64,000 nucleotides of DNA from CAWGCA01 sp963820955 (GCA_963820955.1 CAWGCA010000020.1:1-64000); one strand, 5' to 3'; numbered from the stretch's first letter, positions 26,405-35,852 are shown. Numbers and translations: made by a program. The notes: a model not told the origin generated them from the sequence alone.

Positions 26405-27529
26405 TCACTCAGCTTCGGCTCTACCGCGCAGCAGGTTTAACTGCCCCATCAACGGGTTGAGAACCGGCTCCAGCTTGCGTCGCATCAGACTGCCCATAGC
26501 GCTGCTGCCCTTGAGCACCGGTCGCAGTAAACCATAACCCAGACCGGACAGGAAACGCAGCGCCAGCAACTCGGCTTCGAGTTCCGGTGCCACCGCCAGC
26601 ACCGCTCGGGCATCGGGTGACACCCTGGTAAAGGCTTCCGCTTCGACCAGCAGTTGCTCCGATGAGAGATCAGGGTCACCCTCTGGCCGTATGACGGAAC
26701 AATACTCTCGCACCACATCGAAGGTGATGTTCACCACGTCCTGCGTCGGCGGCTTGGCCAGGATACGCAGAGTGGTGTCCAGAAAAGTCTGGCCACTGCC
26801 GGCTAGAAGCGCCAGCAGCAGAGCGGCGAACCCGTTACCGGTTTCCGCTAGCGGTGTCAGTAAGCCTTGCAAACGACCAAAGTCTGCACGCGGCGGAATA
26901 TGTTCCGGCAGATCATCCGGTATTGCCGCGATAAACCCCACCAGGTAGGGCGTCTTACGGGCCGATTTCTTCCACAGTTTGAGCTTACCCGCCTGGTCCA
27001 GTAAGCCTGGCTGCAAGGCCATTCGAACCGATTCGATCATGGTCTCAGTCTCGGTCTCGAAAGGGAGATAATCCACCAGATAACGAGCCAGCAATTTTCC
27101 CGTAAGACCCTTTACCACCTCCTCGGTCTGCAGCATGCGCCGGGCATTTTCCGCTTCTTCCGACGCCCACCAGGCGCGACGCGCCAGTTCGTCGGTCAAG
27201 CCACCGGCGCAGACTACTGCAAACACCGCAGTCGGATCACCCAGCATCAGCAGTTTCTCCAGACTCTCGTCCCGCATCTGGCCCATGCGGGTCCAGCGCT
27301 GCAGATAGAAGGGATAACCCCCCGGACTACCGAGGGCCCGTTCGGACAGGAAAGCGCGAATCTGTTTGAGATACCTCTCGTCGCTGCCGATGGGGTTGAG
27401 CTTGACCGTCGCCTCACTGCCCTGCAGCAGTCCGTAGAGCGTCATGCTCGACTCATGTATACGAATGGCGAGGGGATTGTTTGCCAGCAGAACGTTCAGG
27501 CGCAGGGCGTCTTCGCTGGAGAGTTCCAT
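26405..27529 (-). CDS. dsrS: DsrS, conserved dsr-operon protein of unknown biochemical role
   Basis: This 374-residue soluble, largely helical protein has no recognised catalytic motif, cofactor motif or signal peptide. Its place as the last gene downstream of dsrN and dsrR, and its character (long helices, few Cys), match DsrS of Allochromatium vinosum. That protein is cytoplasmic and reported to influence Dsr protein levels. Unlike the usual order, a PilZ gene separates it from dsrR; the gap to that gene is 18 bases, so they are likely cotranscribed. Confidence 0.82.
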   Translation of the reverse strand: MELSSEDALRLNVLLANNPLAIRIHESSMTLYGLLQGSEATVKLNPIGSDERYLKQIRAFLSERALGSPGGYPFYLQRWTRMGQMRDESLEKLLMLGDPTAVFAVVCAGGLTDELARRAWWASEEAENARRMLQTEEVVKGLTGKLLARYLVDYLPFETETETMIESVRMALQPGLLDQAGKLKLWKKSARKTPYLVGFIAAIPDDLPEHIPPRADFGRLQGLLTPLAETGNGFAALLLALLAGSGQTFLDTTLRILAKPPTQDVVNITFDVVREYCSVIRPEGDPDLSSEQLLVEAEAFTRVSPDARAVLAVAPELEAELLALRFLSGLGYGLLRPVLKGSSAMGSLMRRKLEPVLNPLMGQLNLLRGRAEAE

Positions 27530-27547
27530 AGTGTCGTCGAAAATTAG

Positions 27548-27832
27548 TTATTCCAGAAATTTCAGTCCGACACCATTCGGCTCGACGCGGACGACCTCCA
27601 TTAGGACTATCGGGCGGTCTTCCATCTCGTCCTGAATCTGCCCTTCAATCACGGTGCCGGGAGGAGGCATGGTGAGATCGTCGACAATGAGATAGACACC
27701 TCCGAGGGAAATATCCCTCGTCTTGACCACAACCGAGCCAAACGAATCGTGGCTGATGCGAATCCGGCTGCTGAGGGGTACTCGTTCGTGTCGGCGGTTG
27801 TTGGTACCGTCTGAGTCAGACATTCTGCTCAA
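27548..27832 (-). CDS. PilZ-domain protein inserted between dsrR and dsrS
   Basis: A 94-residue single-domain protein. The c-di-GMP binding signature is present: RRHER (R-x-x-x-R) near residue 13 followed by DISLGG (D-x-S-x-x-G) near residue 41. The frame starts with TTG at 27832, seven bases after AGGAG; an ATG lies three codons later (27823) but is badly spaced from that site. It sits 11 bases after dsrR and 18 before dsrS. The domain suggests a link between c-di-GMP level and sulfur oxidation or the DsrS branch; this is inferred. Confidence 0.85.
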   Translation of the reverse strand: MSRMSDSDGTNNRRHERVPLSSRIRISHDSFGSVVVKTRDISLGGVYLIVDDLTMPPPGTVIEGQIQDEMEDRPIVLMEVVRVEPNGVGLKFLE

Positions 27833-27843
27833 ATTCGTGCTCC

Positions 27844-28158
27844 TCAGGCATCCGTTGGCGGGGTGTAATTGGCATCTTTAGGATTGAGGAAGATGAAGCG
27901 AAAATCCCCTTCCTCCATCTCCACATAGTCCATGACCGTCTGGTCAAGCAGCGGGGCAAACTCTGGCGCCATAATAACATCCACCCCGTGGGAGGTGACG
28001 CGCAGATCTTCATCCTTCAACTGGTCGAACCCCATCAGGTAATCAAAGCTGCCGTCCTCTTTCTTGTGCGCTGCCATGCGTAATGCCATCCCCTCGGTAC
28101 CGCCCTGTTTGGCAGCGGTACGCACCTGATTGGCTGCGGTCTCGGTCATCTTGAACAT
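27844..28158 (-). CDS. dsrR: DsrR, A-type scaffold-like protein without cysteine ligands
   Basis: The 104-residue protein has the IscA/SufA-like fold pattern (TETAANQVRTAAKQG, LRMAAHKKEDGSFDYLMGFD) but none of the three iron-sulfur cysteines; it has no cysteine at all. This is the known hallmark of DsrR, which in A. vinosum is needed for proper dsr expression after transcription. The ATG at 28158 lies seven bases after GGGGAG and is preferred over the GTG at 28161 that overlaps the dsrN stop codon. Confidence 0.93.
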   Translation of the reverse strand: MFKMTETAANQVRTAAKQGGTEGMALRMAAHKKEDGSFDYLMGFDQLKDEDLRVTSHGVDVIMAPEFAPLLDQTVMDYVEMEEGDFRFIFLNPKDANYTPPTDA

Positions 28159-28160
28159 CA

Positions 28161-29540
28161 CTACACTCCCCTGCTACAGGATCTCACATGCTCGACAAAG
28201 CGGCGGGTCCAGTGGTTGCCGCCCACATCTCGAAGGTGTACATAGCTGGCCAGCATGTTAGCGCAAACGATTCCATCATGCCTGCCATCGATCCCGCTGC
28301 CGCGCTTTACGTCATAGGCGAAATGCATTCCAGGATCCAGGTTTTCCAGTGCCGAATAGTGAAACTCGTGGGCCGCGATTTCCGCAACCGTGGCTTCTGG
28401 CTGAGGCCAGGGATGTTGTCCGGCCTCCTGCAACCGGGCATACCCTCTGCCCTGCGGCTTGTCGTGCATCACTGCATCGCCCGGAATCGCACCCACCATA
28501 TTACAGGTTTTATCCTTCCAGGTCAGGCTGCGGGCCAGATACATCAAGCCACCGCATTCGGCATAGACCGCCCCACCCTGTTCGATAAAGGACCGAATCT
28601 CCTGTCGCAGGCTGGTGTTGGATTCCAGTTCCTCCATCACGATTTCCGGGAATCCGCCTCCTATGAACAGGCCATCCACCTGCGGCAGGTGGGGGTCCCT
28701 CAGGCTGTCGAAACTGATCAGTTTCGCCCCTGCCTGCTCCATCTTTTCCAGGTCCCCCGGATAATAAAAACCAAACGCCCGATCCTTGGGATAGCCGATT
28801 CGAACGCGATCGCGAGTTACCTGACCGGCTTGTCTCTGCTTCGCCGCTGCAACCGGTGGGGCGCTGCGCGCGATCTCCTGGATTCGATCCAGATCGACCT
28901 GGGATGCCACGGCATTGCCCAGTGCACGAATCTTGTCCCGCGCCTGCTCCGCCTCGTTACTGGGAACGAGACCGAGATGACGTTCATCTATGACCAGTTC
29001 CGGCGACTGGTGGACCGCGCCCACCACCGGGACATCCGTATAGTGCTCGATGACGCGTCGGAGTTTGTCCTCGTGTCGGCTGCCACCAATCTTGTTGAGA
29101 ATAACCCCCGCGATCCGGACTGCAGAATCAAAGGCCTGGTAGCCAAGTATCAATGGGGCAACCCCCCGGGTCATCCCACGGGCATCGATCACCAGCACTA
29201 CCGGCGCCTGCAGCAAAGCGGCCAGGGCCGCATTGCTGTTGCTCCCGTCCAGGTCCAGCCCATCGTACAACCCCATATTTCCCTCAATAACCCCGAAGTC
29301 GGCACCGGCCATGGCGTGCACGAACTCCTCCTGAATCTCGGATCGGTACATGGTGTAAAAGTCGAGGTTGCGGCAGGAACGCCCACTTGCAGCGGACAGC
29401 CAGAGCGGATCGATATAGTCGGGCCCCTTCTTAAAGGTCTGCACCGCCATGCCCCGGGCAGAAAGGGCTGCAGTGAGACCTATGGAGAGGCTTGTCTTGC
29501 CGGAGGATTTATGTGCAGCAGAGATTAACAGATAGGCCAT
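28161..29540 (-). CDS. dsrN: DsrN, sirohaem amidase (cobyrinate a,c-diamide synthase-like)
   Basis: A 459-residue protein with the CobB/CbiA layout. The N-terminal dethiobiotin-synthetase-like ATPase domain has HKSSGKTSLS (P-loop, about 10-18) and KKGPDYIDP. The C-terminal class I glutamine amidotransferase domain has the nucleophile in YAECGGLMYL (about residue 325). Cobalamin genes are absent here, and the position in the dsr cluster supports the DsrN role: glutamine-dependent amidation of sirohaem for DsrAB. It is separated from dsrP by 181 bases containing an intrinsic-terminator-like hairpin, so it may have its own promoter or depend on readthrough. Confidence 0.94.
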   Translation of the reverse strand: MAYLLISAAHKSSGKTSLSIGLTAALSARGMAVQTFKKGPDYIDPLWLSAASGRSCRNLDFYTMYRSEIQEEFVHAMAGADFGVIEGNMGLYDGLDLDGSNSNAALAALLQAPVVLVIDARGMTRGVAPLILGYQAFDSAVRIAGVILNKIGGSRHEDKLRRVIEHYTDVPVVGAVHQSPELVIDERHLGLVPSNEAEQARDKIRALGNAVASQVDLDRIQEIARSAPPVAAAKQRQAGQVTRDRVRIGYPKDRAFGFYYPGDLEKMEQAGAKLISFDSLRDPHLPQVDGLFIGGGFPEIVMEELESNTSLRQEIRSFIEQGGAVYAECGGLMYLARSLTWKDKTCNMVGAIPGDAVMHDKPQGRGYARLQEAGQHPWPQPEATVAEIAAHEFHYSALENLDPGMHFAYDVKRGSGIDGRHDGIVCANMLASYVHLRDVGGNHWTRRFVEHVRSCSRGV

Positions 29541-29663
29541 TTTCGTAGACTACAGCAACACCGGCTTGGGTTGCTCTGAAGGAGACTCGGAGGATACCAC
29601 CCTTGACCTTTTCCTGCAGCAGGGTTGCCTGGCGACCACTACCTGCCCCGTGCATCGGAAAAG

Positions 29664-29699
29664 AAAAATCCACCCCTGGTGACCCAACGGTGGATTTTT
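29664..29699 (-). terminator. Intrinsic-terminator-like hairpin between dsrP and dsrN
   Basis: AAAAATCCACC at 29664-29674 pairs perfectly with GGTGGATTTTT at 29689-29699 across a 14-base loop. On the minus strand the stem is followed by a T-rich run (ATTTTTCTTTT). It begins 23 bases after the dsrP stop, so it can end or weaken transcription between dsrA-P and dsrNR-PilZ-S. Confidence 0.75.
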
Positions 29700-29721
29700 G
29701 CTATCGGTTTGATTCAGCGAA

Positions 29722-30924
29722 TCAGGCGCTTACTTCGTCGGAGTCCTCCAGGGTCTCCGGCAGTACCTTGAGCATACGGGAGCCGATGGCAACCAGGGTC
29801 ATGGCAACCGCCACGCCACCTATACCCAGCAGGGCCTCCGCCAGAGTGGGCGTATAATCGGCCACCACACCATCAAAAAAGCTGCTTTCCAGCACCTCTT
29901 TACCCGGAAACAGGCTCATGGGATAGGCCTGCCCACCGATCACGATTACATAGAGCTGAAAGAAACCGCCGATCAAAACCAGTATAGAGGCCACTGAAAT
30001 GGCCGCGCGGGAATTGGCAAACGCCGGCGAGAACAGCAGAAACAAGGGAATCACGCTACCGATTAACACCTGCCCGAGCCAGAACATCATGGTGTAGACA
30101 CCGCCGTCCAGAAGAATGAACCTTTCCACCCCGTGGTGCTGGGTGATGTATAGATTGGTCAGATGATAGACCGCAGCGAAATAAAGTACCGCGCCGACAA
30201 ACACACCGAGCAGATTCTTCAGCTTGGCCAAGCGCAGTTCACCCAGGGTACGCCCCGCCCACCAGAAAGCGGAAATCAGGGTCAGGATGAAAAATGCCAG
30301 GCCGTAACTGAAGGACATAATAATAAACATCGGCGCCATGACAGCGGCGTCGTAGGCCTCCCGGGCGACCAGGAAGCCGAAGATTGATCCGGTACCGGTA
30401 GTCAGGGCCAGACGCCAGAAGAAGGCGGCGAATCCCAGGGGTTTGTAAAAGCGGTTGACGCTGCGATCGATCATGGTCCAGATATAAACACCGACAATGA
30501 CGAAAAAGCCGGTATAGAGAAAGATATTCCAGGCGAATATAGACTTAAAATTATAAGTGGTAATGGCCACGATCAGCCGCTCGGGCCGACCCAGATCGAG
30601 CAACAGCACCACCAGGCCGCCGGCCAGCAGGCCAATCGCCAGGAGCCCGGAAAAACGCCCCAGCGGTTTGTACATGGGACCGCCAAAGACAGAACCGATA
30701 GAGGCCACATTGAGGGCACCTGAGGCCGCAACGATCAGGAAAATCGCGAACACATGGGGGAGTCCCCAGACCACCTGGTTACTCATCCCGGTCACCCAGT
30801 GACCGTTATGTTCCATGTAGTAGGCCGCGCCGAGACCCAGAGCGATGATGAAAACGAGAAAGGCCAGACCACCCCAAAACCTGGGGGAACTGCACCAAAG
30901 CTCACTATAGTGCAACTTTTTCAT
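29722..30924 (-). CDS. dsrP: DsrP, NrfD/PsrC-type quinone-interacting membrane protein
   Basis: The 400-residue integral membrane protein has about ten hydrophobic helices (e.g. FWGGLAFLVFIIALGLGA, VFAIFLIVAASGAL) and no haem or iron-sulfur motifs, as in NrfD/PsrC subunits. It forms with DsrO and DsrJ one module of the DsrMKJOP complex and exchanges electrons with the quinone pool. The ATG at 30924 has GGGGAGG nine bases upstream and is preferred; a GTG at 30966 would overlap dsrO by 23 bases. Confidence 0.94.
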   Translation of the reverse strand: MKKLHYSELWCSSPRFWGGLAFLVFIIALGLGAAYYMEHNGHWVTGMSNQVVWGLPHVFAIFLIVAASGALNVASIGSVFGGPMYKPLGRFSGLLAIGLLAGGLVVLLLDLGRPERLIVAITTYNFKSIFAWNIFLYTGFFVIVGVYIWTMIDRSVNRFYKPLGFAAFFWRLALTTGTGSIFGFLVAREAYDAAVMAPMFIIMSFSYGLAFFILTLISAFWWAGRTLGELRLAKLKNLLGVFVGAVLYFAAVYHLTNLYITQHHGVERFILLDGGVYTMMFWLGQVLIGSVIPLFLLFSPAFANSRAAISVASILVLIGGFFQLYVIVIGGQAYPMSLFPGKEVLESSFFDGVVADYTPTLAEALLGIGGVAVAMTLVAIGSRMLKVLPETLEDSDEVSA

Positions 30925-30943
30925 CGACTGCTGACCTCCCCGA

Positions 30944-31723
30944 TCAGACGTTGGTGTAACGGACACCGGTATTCAGTTCGAGATCCGCGCGGATCTGGCG
31001 GCTGCTCTTCCCCCGCAGCGACTTGGAAATAGCGCTGTCAGGGTCTTTCAGGTCGCCGAACAGAATTGCCTTGTGTCCGTCCTTTGCACAGGCCTCCTGA
31101 CAGGCGGTGGTTGTCTTCCCCGCGTCGATGCGTTGCACACACAGAGTGCAGGACTCTACGCATCCCTTACCGCGTGGTGCCACAGTCAGTTGTTCCGTAA
31201 TCACATTTTCGTGGATGAATGAGCGGGCCTTGTAGGGACACGCCATCATGCAGTAGCGGCAACCGATACAGGTGTGGCGATCCACCATCACGATACCGTC
31301 CGCCCGCTTGAACGAAGCCCCGGTAGGGCAGACATCGACACAGGGCGGAAACTCGCAATGCTGGCACATCATCGGCAGGTTGGTGACTTCGCCGGTCTGC
31401 CGGTCCTTCAACTTCACCTTGCGGATCCACTGGGGCCGCTGGGTCTCCCACTTCTGTTCGGATTGCCCCTCGGGTTTCAGATGCAGATCGATACCGTTTT
31501 CCCGGTTACAGGCATCGACACAGGCGGTGCAGTCAGCGGCGCATTTGTTGGAATCGATCAGCATCCCCCAACGCACTCCGCCGGAGACACCCTGCTCTTC
31601 GGAAACCGCATGGGCAACGGTAAGCAGCACCCCGGGGGCAACAGTAGCCGCCCCTGCAGCCAGCACCGTCTTGCCAATGAACTCCCGCCTCTTCAGATCT
31701 GGCTGATCACTGTGCTTGCTCAT
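30944..31723 (-). CDS. dsrO: DsrO, periplasmic Tat-exported iron-sulfur protein
   Basis: The 259-residue protein has a Tat signal (KRREFIGKTVLAAGAATVAP, residues about 11-30). Its cysteine motifs fit four [4Fe-4S] clusters of the HybA/DmsB type: CAADCTACVDAC, CQHCEFPPCVDVC, CIGCRYCMMAC and CVESCTLC. It is the periplasmic electron-transfer subunit between DsrJ and DsrP. Its ATG overlaps the dsrJ stop (ATGA), implying coupled translation. Confidence 0.95.
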   Translation of the reverse strand: MSKHSDQPDLKRREFIGKTVLAAGAATVAPGVLLTVAHAVSEEQGVSGGVRWGMLIDSNKCAADCTACVDACNRENGIDLHLKPEGQSEQKWETQRPQWIRKVKLKDRQTGEVTNLPMMCQHCEFPPCVDVCPTGASFKRADGIVMVDRHTCIGCRYCMMACPYKARSFIHENVITEQLTVAPRGKGCVESCTLCVQRIDAGKTTTACQEACAKDGHKAILFGDLKDPDSAISKSLRGKSSRQIRADLELNTGVRYTNV

Positions 31724-32211
31724 GATCCATCCTCCAGGACGACGGTATGTCCGGCACCAGGCTGCAGCCCCATGCGATGTCCGTTCAAGCCCTGTTCATC
31801 CTTTCCGGCCAACGGACGGGCAGTAGCCTTGGCGTCCGGGATTTTGCGGTGACACTGAAAGCAGGTGACATTCACCGCCACATAGGTGTGGCAGCCATCG
31901 CAGAATTGCCCTTCCGCGTTGACCGGCATAAAAACACCGGCATTATCTTTCGCGGTATGGCAATCTATACAGCCCGCCAGGCTGTGTTTCCTGCCGCGTA
32001 TTCCCTGGTGCACGGTCCCAACCCGTTCATGTTTAAGGTAGTCCATGTGGTTGCGACGCATCTCGGCCGTCGGCTCCACACAGGACTCCATGCCGGCGGC
32101 CTTGGATCCCGGGGTAACAGCAGATTCGCTCATGGCCCCCGTGGCGAGGGCCGCAAGCAGCCCACCCACGAACAGTCCGGCGAACCGCCTGATGCCGGTT
32201 GAACTATGCAT
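31720..32211 (-). CDS. dsrJ: DsrJ, periplasmic triheme cytochrome c
   Basis: The 163-residue protein starts with an N-terminal hydrophobic segment (FAGLFVGGLLAALATGA), which in DsrJ serves as signal and anchor. It has exactly three c-haem motifs: CIDCH (81-85), CDGCH (104-108) and CFQCH (117-121). Cys44 in MESCVEP corresponds to the cysteine proposed as distal haem ligand in A. vinosum DsrJ. The start codon lies 8 bases after the dsrL stop; the open frame extends further up but antisense-like to dsrL. Confidence 0.95.
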   Translation of the reverse strand: MHSSTGIRRFAGLFVGGLLAALATGAMSESAVTPGSKAAGMESCVEPTAEMRRNHMDYLKHERVGTVHQGIRGRKHSLAGCIDCHTAKDNAGVFMPVNAEGQFCDGCHTYVAVNVTCFQCHRKIPDAKATARPLAGKDEQGLNGHRMGLQPGAGHTVVLEDGS

Positions 32212-32219
32212 TACCGCTC

Positions 32220-34175
32220 CTATTCGCCAAGACCCATCTGAATATAGCCGGTGGGGCAGACGTCGCTGCAGATGTGGCAACCGATGCACTTCATATAGTC
32301 GGTATCCACATAGCGACCAGTGGTGGACTCGTTCTTCTTCACCCGGAAAACCGCATCCTGGGGGCAGAAGATCACGCAGTTGTCGCATTCGAAACACATG
32401 CCGCAGCTCATGCAGCGCTTGGTTTCGTTAATCATCTGCTCATCGGTGTAGACATGCAGACGCTCATGGAAATGACCCAGCACCTCATCCGCGGTTGGCA
32501 CATCTTCGGACCGCTTAATGCGCGGGGTAAAGCTGAAGTGACCCAGGAACAGGTCACTGGAGGGTATCACCTCCTGCTCAGAACGGTCCTCGTAGTTGTG
32601 AATAGCATATTTCGCCGCGGCGGTTCCGCGCAGGTCGCCCTCCTTGGGATCAAAGTGTTCCGGATCCAGACCCGCCTCGTGCAGTTTCTGCGCCAGATCG
32701 AAGTGGTGCACGTCGACCTTGGGCCGCTTGGCCTGCTCCTCGCTGTTGAGGTAGTGGTTGATACTGTCCGCCGCAACCGACGCCTGACCGATGGCAGTAG
32801 TCAGCAGGTGGGGCCGAATGATATCGCCGGCAACGAAATTACCCGCCTTTCCAGGCACCTGATAGAATTTGTCGGAATCGATTAGTCCGCGACCATTGTC
32901 CAGATCTTCCAGGCCACTCAGATCGCCCCCCTGGCCGATGGCAGCAACAATCAGATCCGCCTCCAGCACCCGTTCGGTCCCTTCGGTCGGGATCGGCTTC
33001 ATGCCATCCATGGTGCAGTCACAGATCTTCAGGGCTTTGGCACGGCCATCCTCGCCTTTGATCACTTCCAGCGGCATGACGCCATCCAGAATGGTCACAC
33101 CTTCAGTGGTGGCGTCAATGACCTCGTGCTCCGCCGCCATCATCTTGTCCTTGGTGAACAGGGAAGTCAGGGTCACTTCGGAACCCTGGGCCCTCGCCGC
33201 CATCGCGGTATCGTGGGCGACATAGCCGTCATGCACCACCAGCTCAGGACGATCGGTCGGATTCTCGGTTTGAACATGACCCAGACGCCGAGCCACCGAG
33301 ACCACGTCGATAGAGGTATCGCCACCACCGATGCAGATCACCTTGTCGGCGGTCACCTTCATTCGCCCTTCGTTGAAGGCCTTGAGGAAGGCCACGCCGC
33401 TGACGCAGTTGGGCGTTCCCTCCCAACCGGGAACCGGCAGTCCGCGGCCGCTCCAGCAGCCCAGGGCCCAGAGAACGGCACCAAACTCCTGCTCCACCTC
33501 AGCCGCCGGAACGTCGCGACCGACGCGGGTGTTCATGCGGGTCTCCACCCCCATGGCGACAATGCGGTTGCACTCGTAATCAAGCTTGTCGCGGGGAATA
33601 CGGTAGCCCGGGATACCGTAGCGCATCATGCCGCCGAGTTCCTCGTTTTCGTCGAACAGGGTCACCGCGTGACCCATGCGGCGCAGCTGGTAAGCCGCGG
33701 CCATACCGGCAGGACCACCGCCGATCACAGCGACCTTCTTGCCGGTGTCGGCCCCCGCCTGGAAGGTAAAACCCTTTTCGATTGCGGTGTCGCCAATATA
33801 TTGCTCTACCGCGTTGATACCGACATAGTCTTCGACATCGTTGCGGTTACAGCCATCCTGGCAGGGCGCTGGGCAGACCCGGCCCATCATCGAGGGAAAA
33901 GGGTTGGCGTCGGTCGAGCGGCGGAACATATATTCGTCGCGCTCGATACCCTCGGGTGGCAACTCCTGACCACGGCCAATAGCCAGCCATCCGCGAATGT
34001 CTTCGCCCGACGGACAGCTGCCCTGACAGGGAGGGGTTTTATGGATGTAGGTCGGACACTTGTGAGAGGTGTCCTGGACAAAAATCTTTTCGCTCCAGTC
34101 GTCCCACTCGGTTTCCCCTTCCTCGTACCGACGGAAGTTCACATTGATTTTCATCTCTTCAGTAGGAGTCGCCAT
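32220..34175 (-). CDS. dsrL: DsrL, NAD(P)H:acceptor iron-sulfur flavoprotein
   Basis: The 651-residue protein belongs to the glutamate-synthase small-subunit-like family. It has an N-terminal cysteine-rich segment (CPTYIHKTPPCQGSC), an FAD site (VAVIGGGPAGMAAAY), an NAD(P) site (VICIGGGDTSIDVV) and a C-terminal ferredoxin domain (CMSCGMCFECDNC, CIGCHICSDVC). DsrL is essential in oxidative dsr systems and couples DsrAB to pyridine nucleotides, which marks this cluster as an oxidiser. AAGGAGA lies 8 bases before the ATG. A 111-base gap precedes it after dsrK. Confidence 0.96.
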   Translation of the reverse strand: MATPTEEMKINVNFRRYEEGETEWDDWSEKIFVQDTSHKCPTYIHKTPPCQGSCPSGEDIRGWLAIGRGQELPPEGIERDEYMFRRSTDANPFPSMMGRVCPAPCQDGCNRNDVEDYVGINAVEQYIGDTAIEKGFTFQAGADTGKKVAVIGGGPAGMAAAYQLRRMGHAVTLFDENEELGGMMRYGIPGYRIPRDKLDYECNRIVAMGVETRMNTRVGRDVPAAEVEQEFGAVLWALGCWSGRGLPVPGWEGTPNCVSGVAFLKAFNEGRMKVTADKVICIGGGDTSIDVVSVARRLGHVQTENPTDRPELVVHDGYVAHDTAMAARAQGSEVTLTSLFTKDKMMAAEHEVIDATTEGVTILDGVMPLEVIKGEDGRAKALKICDCTMDGMKPIPTEGTERVLEADLIVAAIGQGGDLSGLEDLDNGRGLIDSDKFYQVPGKAGNFVAGDIIRPHLLTTAIGQASVAADSINHYLNSEEQAKRPKVDVHHFDLAQKLHEAGLDPEHFDPKEGDLRGTAAAKYAIHNYEDRSEQEVIPSSDLFLGHFSFTPRIKRSEDVPTADEVLGHFHERLHVYTDEQMINETKRCMSCGMCFECDNCVIFCPQDAVFRVKKNESTTGRYVDTDYMKCIGCHICSDVCPTGYIQMGLGE

Positions 34176-34286
34176 TCTCTTTGTCTCCTTAACCCAATTA
34201 ATAGTTAACTTTATTTGTCATCCGCCAGCCTTTTGGCACAGACTGCCGGCTCGAATCTTTTCCCCAGCGGGCCTCTCCTTCGGCCG

Positions 34287-35825
34287 CTAAACCTCAACCT
34301 CCTCTGTCTCTTCCTCTTCATCCTCCCCGGTCTTCTGACCGGTCAGAATGATTGCACTGCTTACCAACTGATGGACGCTGACGATCTGATCCATATCCAT
34401 CCCATAGTAAGGCAACATCTTGGTAAACTGGCTCTTGCAGATGGCACAGATGGCGGCCAAGTGGGTCACGCCCTCCTCTTCCATCACGTTCTTGAGGGCC
34501 GTCATCCTGGGCAGCGCACCCTTGACCCGAACCTCCATCAAGTCGTCAGTCAACAAGCCACCGCCACCGCCGCAGCAAAAGGTCTTTTCGCCGATGGTAT
34601 CGTGGTGCATTTCGACGTAATTGTTGCAGACCGCCTTGATCACCGCCCGCGGATACTCCAGTTGACCGCCGGGCTTGGGCCCCATGCGCGTGGCACGCGC
34701 CACGTTGCAGGAATCATGAAAAGTGAGGGTCATATCGTCGTTGGCCGACTTGTCGATATTCAGATTGCCCTTCTGGAGCTGATCGTAGGTGAACTCCATA
34801 ATGTGCTGCGGCACCGGGTAATCCGGATCCAGAAAATCAAACGGGCCGGCCAGGGTATTGAGGAAGGCGTAGGCCACCCGCCAGGCGTGCCCGCACTCAC
34901 CGAATACGATCCGCTTGACGCCGAGATCGAGTGCCGCCTTGCGAATGCGCAGGGATATCCGCCGCATGTTTTCGTAGCTGCCGATGAACATCCCGAAGTT
35001 GGCAGCCTCCGAGGCATGGGAACTCAGGGTCCAACTGATGCCGGCCTCATGAAACACCTTGCCATAGCCAATCAGCCCGTCCACATGGGGTTCGGCAAAG
35101 AAATCCGCCGACGGAGTGACCAGCAGGATATCCGCCCCTTTTTGATCCAGGGGGTATTTGACCTCGACCCCGGTATCATCAAACACGTCCTCTTCCAGAC
35201 CTTCCAGGGTATCTGCCAGCGCCGGCCCCGGAAGTCCAAGGTTGTTTCCGATCTTGAAGACCTTGGCGATAATCTCGTTGCAGTACTTCTGTCCGTAGCC
35301 GATGCTATCCAGGATCTCGCGCGCTGCCATAGAGATCTCGGCGGTGTCGATACCATAGGGGCAGAACACCGAACAGCGGCGACACTGGGAACACTGATGG
35401 TAGTAGCTGTACCACTCATCCAGGGTTTCGCGGGTCAGATCCTCGGCCCCTACCAGCTTGGGAAAGTATTTTCCGGCAAAGGTGAAGTAGCGGCGGTAGA
35501 CCTTGCGCAGCAGATCCTGACGACCCACCGGCATGTTCTTGGGATCACTGGTGCCGAGGAAATAGTGACATTTGTCGGTACAGGCGCCGCATTTGACGCA
35601 GGCATCCAGGTAGACCTGGAGGGAGCGGAAGCGCTTACGCAGGTCGTCCAGCTTCTCCAGCGTCTTATCATGCCAGTCGTCGACCAGTTCGCCAGGAAAG
35701 TTCAGGTCCGTGTTGTGATCGGGCTTGGCCACAAACGGGCTGAGGTGTGCCATGACACCTTCAGCGATTGCCGGCACCTCCACGTATTCCTGGAGCTCCG
35801 GGACCTCAAAATTAGCCTTAGCCAT
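34287..35825 (-). CDS. dsrK: DsrK, HdrD-like cytoplasmic iron-sulfur catalytic subunit
   Basis: The 512-residue protein has two [4Fe-4S] ferredoxin motifs (CVKCGACTDKC, CSQCRRCSVFC) and the CCG-type cysteine motifs of heterodisulfide reductase HdrD (FGECGHAW, TFHDSC, CCGGGGG), which bind the catalytic cluster. In the DsrMKJOP complex it handles the DsrC trisulfide or disulfide on the cytoplasmic face. The acidic C-terminal tail (EDEEEETEEVEV) is notable. It follows dsrM by 27 bases. Confidence 0.96.
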   Translation of the reverse strand: MAKANFEVPELQEYVEVPAIAEGVMAHLSPFVAKPDHNTDLNFPGELVDDWHDKTLEKLDDLRKRFRSLQVYLDACVKCGACTDKCHYFLGTSDPKNMPVGRQDLLRKVYRRYFTFAGKYFPKLVGAEDLTRETLDEWYSYYHQCSQCRRCSVFCPYGIDTAEISMAAREILDSIGYGQKYCNEIIAKVFKIGNNLGLPGPALADTLEGLEEDVFDDTGVEVKYPLDQKGADILLVTPSADFFAEPHVDGLIGYGKVFHEAGISWTLSSHASEAANFGMFIGSYENMRRISLRIRKAALDLGVKRIVFGECGHAWRVAYAFLNTLAGPFDFLDPDYPVPQHIMEFTYDQLQKGNLNIDKSANDDMTLTFHDSCNVARATRMGPKPGGQLEYPRAVIKAVCNNYVEMHHDTIGEKTFCCGGGGGLLTDDLMEVRVKGALPRMTALKNVMEEEGVTHLAAICAICKSQFTKMLPYYGMDMDQIVSVHQLVSSAIILTGQKTGEDEEEETEEVEV

Positions 35826-35852
35826 GTAATAACCTCGTTGGCCTGGTACCGC

